NCBI GenBank assembly: GCA_028715665.1
Contig: JAQURI010000065.1
Location: 1 to 8,086 of the forward strand
DNA from: Candidatus Ratteibacteria bacterium
GTDB taxonomy: Bacteria > CAIJMQ01
Direction of reading: 5' to 3'
Length of the DNA: 8,086 bases
Positions 4,656 through 8,086 of the stretch are shown here, piece by piece. The notes beneath the pieces were generated by a model. It saw only the letters and a program-made list of their open reading frames with translations. It ran no database searches and had not been told where the DNA came from. How positions within the stretch are numbered: position 1 is the first letter of the stretch; every line of letters starts with the position of its first letter. The translations under genes and the position numbers were made by a program.

Positions 4656-4674
4656 AAAGATCTGACCCTTTTTA
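4656..4674 (-). repeat. GGGTCAGGTCTT motif, copy C
   Basis: The minus strand reads TAAAAAGGGTCAGATCTTT and begins with the TAA stop codon of the 208-aa membrane protein gene. It agrees with copy A at 15 of 16 core bases. Confidence 0.55.
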
Positions 4675-5298
4675 TTTATAAATTACTGCTGCTTCTTGAG
4701 CTTGCTTCTCAAAAGATTTCTTATTCGTTTGCAAACGTCCATATAAATCATCTATTTTTGTGGCTTCATCTTTTAACTCGGGTATGTCTTTAACATTTTT
4801 CTTGTTAAAATTTTTAAGGCATATATCCTCTACGTCTCTTGTAAAATCTCTATACTCCGAATCAATCTTCTTACTATATTTGTCAGGAAGCTCCATAAAC
4901 TTGCTATATACTGCCCCTCCGTGACCATAGTTAGCAGCCCAAGCCCCTACTTGATAAATTTCATCCTTGAATTGCTCAATAATGTCCTTGGAAGATGATT
5001 CATAACTTTCTATTAAACGATTAATTTGTGTTTTTGCTATATTTAACTTATATGTTTCTTCTTGTAAGATAGTTCCCTTATTTCTTACATATGTAAATGA
5101 AGCCATAACTATAGCTAAGATTATAGATATGATTAGCCAAACTCTCACAGGCCATGATTTATAATGCTTAAACATCATTATTAATGTCGAAATTGCCCAA
5201 ATTACAAAAAAAAGTTTTACCAAAAGAGGCATGCCTAAAAGAAGCGGTATGAAATATTCTAATTCTCTAGAAAGTTTGAACATAAAAGTTGGTTCCAT
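4672..5298 (-). CDS. two-helix membrane protein with long helical soluble tail
   Basis: The 208-aa product has two N-terminal transmembrane helices (about residues 16-43 and 51-71) followed by about 135 residues rich in Glu, Lys, Gln and Asp with helical character (TQINRLIESYESSSKDIIEQ, KDEATKIDDLYGRLQTNKKS), possibly a coiled coil. A short glycine-rich insert, AANYGHGGAVYS, interrupts it. No family is recognised. The start is supported by GGGGGAGG about 10 nt before the ATG, and a promoter lies at 5328-5356. It is the first gene of the minus-strand run extending to 2629. Its layout would suit a membrane sensor or scaffold, but this is only inference. Confidence 0.7.
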   Translation of the reverse strand: MEPTFMFKLSRELEYFIPLLLGMPLLVKLFFVIWAISTLIMMFKHYKSWPVRVWLIISIILAIVMASFTYVRNKGTILQEETYKLNIAKTQINRLIESYESSSKDIIEQFKDEIYQVGAWAANYGHGGAVYSKFMELPDKYSKKIDSEYRDFTRDVEDICLKNFNKKNVKDIPELKDEATKIDDLYGRLQTNKKSFEKQAQEAAVIYK

Positions 5299-5327
5299 CT
5301 TATTCTATCCTCCCCCTTTTCCTGTAT

Positions 5328-5356
5328 AATATAATCTCTTAAACAGCAATAATCAA
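5328..5356 (-). promoter_or_regulatory. sigma70-type promoter for the minus-strand small-gene array
   Basis: The minus strand carries TTGATT (5356-5351), a 17-nt spacer and TATATT (5333-5328), followed by a strong GGGGGAGG ribosome-binding site and the ATG at 5298. It sits in the 111-bp divergent gap shared with cmk. On the plus strand only a weak candidate for cmk is visible (TTAAAC, 17 nt, TATAAG at 5362-5367). Confidence 0.45.
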
Positions 5357-5375
5357 ACCGATATAAGAGGAAATG

Positions 5376-5399
5376 CCCCGAACCACGTGGGGTTCGGGG
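5376..5399 (+). promoter_or_regulatory. GC-rich hairpin directly ahead of cmk
   Basis: A perfect 9-bp stem (CCCCGAACC/GGTTCGGGG, 6-nt loop) ends 10 nt before the cmk ATG. Its 3' arm contains the only Shine-Dalgarno-like run, GGGG at 5396-5399, so folding could hide the ribosome-binding site. No T-run follows on either strand, which argues against a terminator. Confidence 0.6.
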
Positions 5400-5409
5400 T
5401 CGCGAAAAA

Positions 5410-6111
5410 ATGCGAAAAAACAACACTATTATTACTATTGACGGACCTGCGGGTTCGGGGAAAACGACCGCTGCAAAAGAGGTTGCAAGACGGCTGGGGT
5501 TTTTGTATTTGGATACGGGGGCGATGTATCGGGCTATGACTTTGAAAGCGCTTAATAAAAAGTTTACGGAGAAAGAGAAAAAGGAAGTGGCTAGTATTCT
5601 AAAGGAAACGAAACTGTCGGTCATGAAACCCTCCCAAGATGATTCGGCGGGCGGGGATGAGCAAAAGGGCATGAGGATATGGCTTGACGGGGAAGAAATT
5701 ACCGACAAGATACGCACCGAAGAGGTGACGAATAATGTTTGGTGGGTATGCAATATCAAAGAGGTGCGTGAAGAGATGAAGAAGCTACAGCAGGGAATAG
5801 GCGCAAACGGCGAGATTGTGGTGGAAGGAAGGGACATCGGAACGGTTGTATTCCCCGATGCGGCTTATAAGTTTTACCTTGACGCTTCCATTGACGAGCG
5901 GGCAAAGCGGCGATGGCTGGAGCAGACAAGCAAAGGAATCGACAGCGATATAGAAAAAATAAAGCAGGACATTGAAATCAGGGACAGAAGAGATATGGAA
6001 AGAGAATTGGCTCCTTTAAAGAAGGCAGAAGACGCTGTTGTAATTGATACGACGGGAATGACGATTGAGGAAGTGATAGAAAAAATAATAGACAAGGTTA
6101 ATAAGGGTTAA
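5410..6111 (+). CDS. cmk: cytidylate kinase (CMP/dCMP kinase)
   Basis: Cmk transfers phosphate from ATP to CMP or dCMP in the cytoplasm, supplying CDP and dCDP for nucleic acid and lipid precursors. The 233-aa length suits the bacterial family. Motifs in order: P-loop GPAGSGKTT (12-20), LYLDTGAMYRAMT (32-44, nucleotide-binding region), the LDGEEITDKIR segment of the bacterial CMP-binding insert (92-102), VVEGRDIGTVVFPDA (137-151) with Arg141/Asp142, and the lid region RDRRDMERELAPLKKAEDA (191-209), followed by VIDTTGMT. The ATG at 5410 puts the P-loop at the usual distance from the N-terminus. The last codons (VNKG, stop) lie in the start of the GTTAAC-type repeat tract, so the C-terminus may have been remodelled by the neighbouring insertion. 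It is convergent with plsC rather than co-directional. Confidence 0.96.
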   Translation: MRKNNTIITIDGPAGSGKTTAAKEVARRLGFLYLDTGAMYRAMTLKALNKKFTEKEKKEVASILKETKLSVMKPSQDDSAGGDEQKGMRIWLDGEEITDKIRTEEVTNNVWWVCNIKEVREEMKKLQQGIGANGEIVVEGRDIGTVVFPDAAYKFYLDASIDERAKRRWLEQTSKGIDSDIEKIKQDIEIRDRRDMERELAPLKKAEDAVVIDTTGMTIEEVIEKIIDKVNKG

Positions 6112-6133
6112 TATTTGGTTAACATAAGTTAAC
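6097..6133 (+). repeat. GTTAA(C/T) periodic repeat, left flank
   Basis: GTTAAT at 6097 and 6107 and GTTAAC at 6118 and 6128 recur about every 10-11 bp. They run from the last codons of cmk to 1 bp before the start codon of the four-helix-bundle gene, and a degenerate fifth unit (GTTGCG at 6138) lies inside it. Confidence 0.7.
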
Positions 6134-6134
6134 A

Positions 6135-6554
6135 ATGGTTGCGGAAAAAATAAAAACTATACAGAGCGCGCCTTATGAAAAATTGAAGTTCTATCAAAAT
6201 ATATGTGAAATCAGAAGATTGATAAGCAAAATAACAAAAAGATTAGAAAAAACTCATTTAAGATTAGTAAGTCAAATGCGGGATGCTGCCAGAAGTGCTA
6301 AGCAGAATATACGTGAAGGTTATAGAAAAGACACTGCTGGAGAATTTTCTCACTCTATAAAGATTAGCGCGGGTTCGTTGGGCGAACTCGAAGGCGACAT
6401 TGACGATTGCCGGGAAGATGAATTAATCAACAAGGAAGAACATGCCAAATTAAAAAATTTATTTTCACTCACAAATTACCAGATTGACCGCTATTTAGAT
6501 TCGTTATATAAATTAGACAAGAACGGGCAATGGAAGTCTCGTTTTAAAAAGTAA
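6135..6554 (+). CDS. four-helix-bundle protein (23S rRNA IVS-type family)
   Basis: The 139-aa all-helical protein matches the four-helix-bundle family first described from intervening sequences in 23S rRNA genes and related to the Avd accessory proteins of diversity-generating retroelements. Recognisable parts are the N-terminal helix (YEKLKFYQNICEIRRLISKIT), the signature LVSQMRDAARSAKQNIREGY, then GEFSHSIKISAGSLGELEGDIDDC and a final helix with NYQIDRYLDSLYKL. Relatives form basic multimers that probably bind nucleic acid; their role is unsettled. No rRNA, reverse transcriptase or variable repeat lies nearby, so this is a stand-alone copy. There is no Shine-Dalgarno sequence at the ATG. GTTAAC repeats flank it on both sides, and it separates the convergent housekeeping genes cmk and plsC. 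Confidence 0.87.
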   Translation: MVAEKIKTIQSAPYEKLKFYQNICEIRRLISKITKRLEKTHLRLVSQMRDAARSAKQNIREGYRKDTAGEFSHSIKISAGSLGELEGDIDDCREDELINKEEHAKLKNLFSLTNYQIDRYLDSLYKLDKNGQWKSRFKK

Positions 6555-6605
6555 CCTATGTTAACTTTTTATTAACTTTTGTTAACCACTGTTAACCTAT
6601 GTAAC
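6551..6605. repeat. GTTAAC periodic repeat, right flank
   Basis: Units start at 6551 (GTAACC), 6560 (GTTAAC), 6571 (ATTAAC), 6581 and 6591 (GTTAAC) and 6601 (GTAACT), so the period is about 10 bp. The tract begins at the stop of the four-helix-bundle gene and contains the plsC stop codon (6599-6597). There is no GC-rich stem, so it is not a standard terminator for either convergent gene. Confidence 0.75.
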
Positions 6606-7208
6606 TGCCAACTTCCTCATTTCTTCCATTACCCTATCGGAAAATTGTTGGTGGGTTTCCTTGTGTGGTTTATCTTCTATGTTTTCCATATACAACGGCT
6701 TCCCAAAAATAACCGTAACCTTATGGGGAGTAATCCATTTTCTATTTTGGGGTAATGCTTGTCCGCTCCCCTTTACAAGAACAGGTATCACTGGAACATT
6801 TGCATGTTCTGCAATAAGCCCGACTCCTCTTTTGCCCTCTGCTATCGTACCTGCTTCGCTCCTTGTCCCTTCAGGAAAAAGCAAAAGCACTTGGCCTTTT
6901 TTTAAGGTCTCCAATGACTTTTTTGCGGTACTTATCTGTAACTGTTCTCTTGAAATAGGAATAGCATTCAAATTTTTAATGATCCAAGAGAAAAAACCGA
7001 ATTGGAACAATTCTTCTCTTGCCAGGAAATTAATCTGGCGAGGTGAAGCAACACCTACCACTACTGGGTCGAGATAACTTTCGTGGTGCGCCGCAAAAAT
7101 CACACCACCCTTTTTCGGGATATTATTTTTGCCCTTCACTTCCAATCTGAAAAGAACTTTCAAAATTGGTGTAAGCATCATATGTGCAAAAGCGTAGAAT
7201 ATATTCAT
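6597..7208 (-). CDS. plsC: 1-acyl-sn-glycerol-3-phosphate acyltransferase
   Basis: PlsC adds the second acyl chain to lysophosphatidic acid to make phosphatidic acid at the inner membrane. The 203-aa product has the acyltransferase motif I HHESYLD (His42 and Asp47 form the HxxxxD pair), a motif II region around NLNAIPISRE, motif III FPEGTRS (111-117) and motif IV VPVIPV. The hydrophobic N-terminus (IFYAFAHMMLTPILKVLF) would associate with the membrane. ATG at 7208 is preferred because AGGGAAG lies 8 nt upstream. A GTG at 7217 overlapping the mnmE stop codon (GTGA) is possible but would have its Shine-Dalgarno sequence only a base or two away. It is coupled to mnmE on the minus strand, and its stop lies within the GTTAAC repeat tract. 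Confidence 0.94.
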   Translation of the reverse strand: MNIFYAFAHMMLTPILKVLFRLEVKGKNNIPKKGGVIFAAHHESYLDPVVVGVASPRQINFLAREELFQFGFFSWIIKNLNAIPISREQLQISTAKKSLETLKKGQVLLLFPEGTRSEAGTIAEGKRGVGLIAEHANVPVIPVLVKGSGQALPQNRKWITPHKVTVIFGKPLYMENIEDKPHKETHQQFSDRVMEEMRKLAVT

Positions 7209-7213
7209 ATTTC

Positions 7214-8086
7214 TCACTTCCCTATACAGAATCTTTCAAAAATCCTGTCCAATATATCTTCCTCTACCATTTCACCCAAAATCTTTTTAAACGAATTTAA
7301 AGTTTCTTTCAAATCAAGGGCAATAAATTCTTCACTTAACTTTTTATTTATAGCTTCCAAACTGCTTAAAAGCCCTTTATGCGCATCTTTCAGCGACCGG
7401 TTGCTTCTTGCATTCACCATAATAGTGCTTTCGCCGGTCAATATTTCTCCCTTACATACTGTATCCCGTATAAACTTTTTAAGCGAGGCCACTCCTTTCC
7501 CTTTCAGTGCCGATATTTCAAGAACCTTTTTATTGCCGATTAAACTTTTTAACTTATTCTTAGACATTTTTTCAGGTAAATCGACTTTATTAATAACACA
7601 CACCGTCTTTTTATCTTTTATTATATCTGCAATTAACTTATCCTCCGCTGTTAAAGGCGAAGTCCCTTCAACCATAAACAATACGAGGTCGGCATTTTTC
7701 AGATATTCTTCAACTTTCTTCCGCGCTACCTTATCTATTATGTTTTCTATTTTCTTGAACCCCGCAGTATCAACTATTTTTACGGGTATCCCGCCGACAT
7801 TAATCCATTCCTCGATAATATCCCGCGTAGTCCCGGGTATGTGTGTGACTATAGCCCGTTCTTTTCCGACCAGACGGTTGAGCAAAGTGGATTTGCCGAC
7901 ATTCGCTTTACCGATTAAAACAACAAGCACGCCTTCACGTAAAATTTCGCCTTCTCTGCTTTGTTTTATCAATCTTTCAGTTTCGGATGCGAGTTTTTTT
8001 ATTCTATTTGTTGACTTGCTCCATTTTGTTTTATAAATATCTTCTTCGGGAAAATCCAGTCCTGCTTCAATCAAAGTTAATAGTTC
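7214..8086 (-). CDS. mnmE: tRNA uridine-5-carboxymethylaminomethyl modification GTPase, 3' part
   Basis: MnmE, with MnmG, installs the cmnm5 or nm5 group at wobble U34 of certain tRNAs. Only the C-terminal 290 residues are in the window. The frame is open to the right edge and the first visible codons, ELLTLIEAGLDFPEEDI, already match the central helical domain, so the true start lies outside; the TTG at 8074 is not a start. The inserted G domain has G1 GKANVGKST (59-67), G2 GTTRD (85-89), G3 DTAG (106-109), G4 NKVD (166-169) and a G5-type SALKGKG. The protein ends in FCIGK, the conserved C-terminal motif with the functionally important Cys. The stop is 5 bp before the preferred plsC ATG, so the two genes form one transcription unit. 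Confidence 0.96.
   Translation of the reverse strand, partial: ELLTLIEAGLDFPEEDIYKTKWSKSTNRIKKLASETERLIKQSREGEILREGVLVVLIGKANVGKSTLLNRLVGKERAIVTHIPGTTRDIIEEWINVGGIPVKIVDTAGFKKIENIIDKVARKKVEEYLKNADLVLFMVEGTSPLTAEDKLIADIIKDKKTVCVINKVDLPEKMSKNKLKSLIGNKKVLEISALKGKGVASLKKFIRDTVCKGEILTGESTIMVNARSNRSLKDAHKGLLSSLEAINKKLSEEFIALDLKETLNSFKKILGEMVEEDILDRIFERFCIGK

Noticed and set aside
5259..5837. Open frame of 192 codons on the minus strand
   Set aside because: It is antisense to cmk, with a serine-rich low-complexity product, and overlaps the 5' end of the 208-aa membrane gene.
6135..6554. Diversity-generating retroelement accessory gene (Avd)
   Set aside because: The fold family fits, but no reverse transcriptase, template repeat or variable target gene is in the window.
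6551..6605. GTTAAC tract as a CRISPR array or terminator
   Set aside because: Units are about 10 bp with no unique spacers, and there is no GC-rich stem with a T-run.
7083..8036. Long open frame of 317 codons on the plus strand
   Set aside because: It lies wholly antisense to mnmE and plsC, whose motifs are unmistakable, and its translation is a hydrophobic, serine/phenylalanine-rich shadow without domains.
8072..8074. TTG as start of the mnmE reading frame
   Set aside because: The frame remains open to the window edge and the codons before the TTG already encode conserved MnmE sequence, so the gene is simply cut by the window.

Overview
This is an AT-rich bacterial window. Housekeeping genes sit at the right end, and an accessory-looking region rich in small genes and repeats fills the left two thirds. 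The right end is clearly bacterial: mnmE, plsC and a bacterial-type cmk. A lipoprotein signal with a good lipobox, a stand-alone four-helix-bundle (23S-IVS-type) protein, an NYN nuclease and many short inverted repeats suggest an uncultured, probably diderm bacterium, but the sequence does not fix the phylum. I see no tRNA, rRNA, CRISPR array or intact transposase.

Layout, left to right. Positions 51-1350 hold a minus-strand run reading right to left: a 55-aa two-helix membrane peptide, a cytosine deaminase of the fungal Fcy1 type, a small heavy-metal-associated (HMA) domain protein and a cysteine-rich DUF3795-type protein. These genes are closely packed and probably co-transcribed. Positions 1351-1565 are non-coding and full of hairpins. 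A NYN-domain (PIN-like) ribonuclease gene follows at 1566-2207. It appears to have its own promoter, a roughly 75-nt leader with two GC-rich hairpins, and a textbook intrinsic terminator ending just before its start codon, which is an attenuator-like layout. Next comes a second copy (2332-2523) of the 55-aa gene segment, about 94% identical over 192 bp and ending in a vestige of the deaminase start.

Positions 2629-5298 hold six minus-strand genes, mostly of unknown function: a DUF6717-like lipoprotein, a three-helix membrane protein, a 52-aa protein with no acidic residues, a membrane-anchored BamE/SmpA-like protein, an orphan, and a two-helix membrane protein with a long soluble tail. A short motif (consensus AAAAGGGTCAGGTCTT on the minus strand) follows close behind three of their coding regions. 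A reasonable sigma70-type promoter at 5328-5356 could drive the whole run.

From 5410 onward the housekeeping part begins: cmk on plus, then plsC and the 3' part of mnmE on minus, overlapping or nearly so. Between the convergent cmk and plsC sits a four-helix-bundle protein gene. It is bracketed by GTTAAC-type repeats at about 10-bp spacing that run into the ends of both neighbours, which looks like the insertion of a small mobile unit.

Functionally, cmk (CMP/dCMP phosphorylation), plsC (phosphatidic acid synthesis) and mnmE (tRNA wobble uridine modification) are core metabolism. The deaminase would feed cytosine into uracil salvage. The main points for a second look are the NYN leader, the duplicated 55-aa module with its exchanged hairpins, the repeat-punctuated small-gene array and the GTTAAC-framed four-helix-bundle unit.
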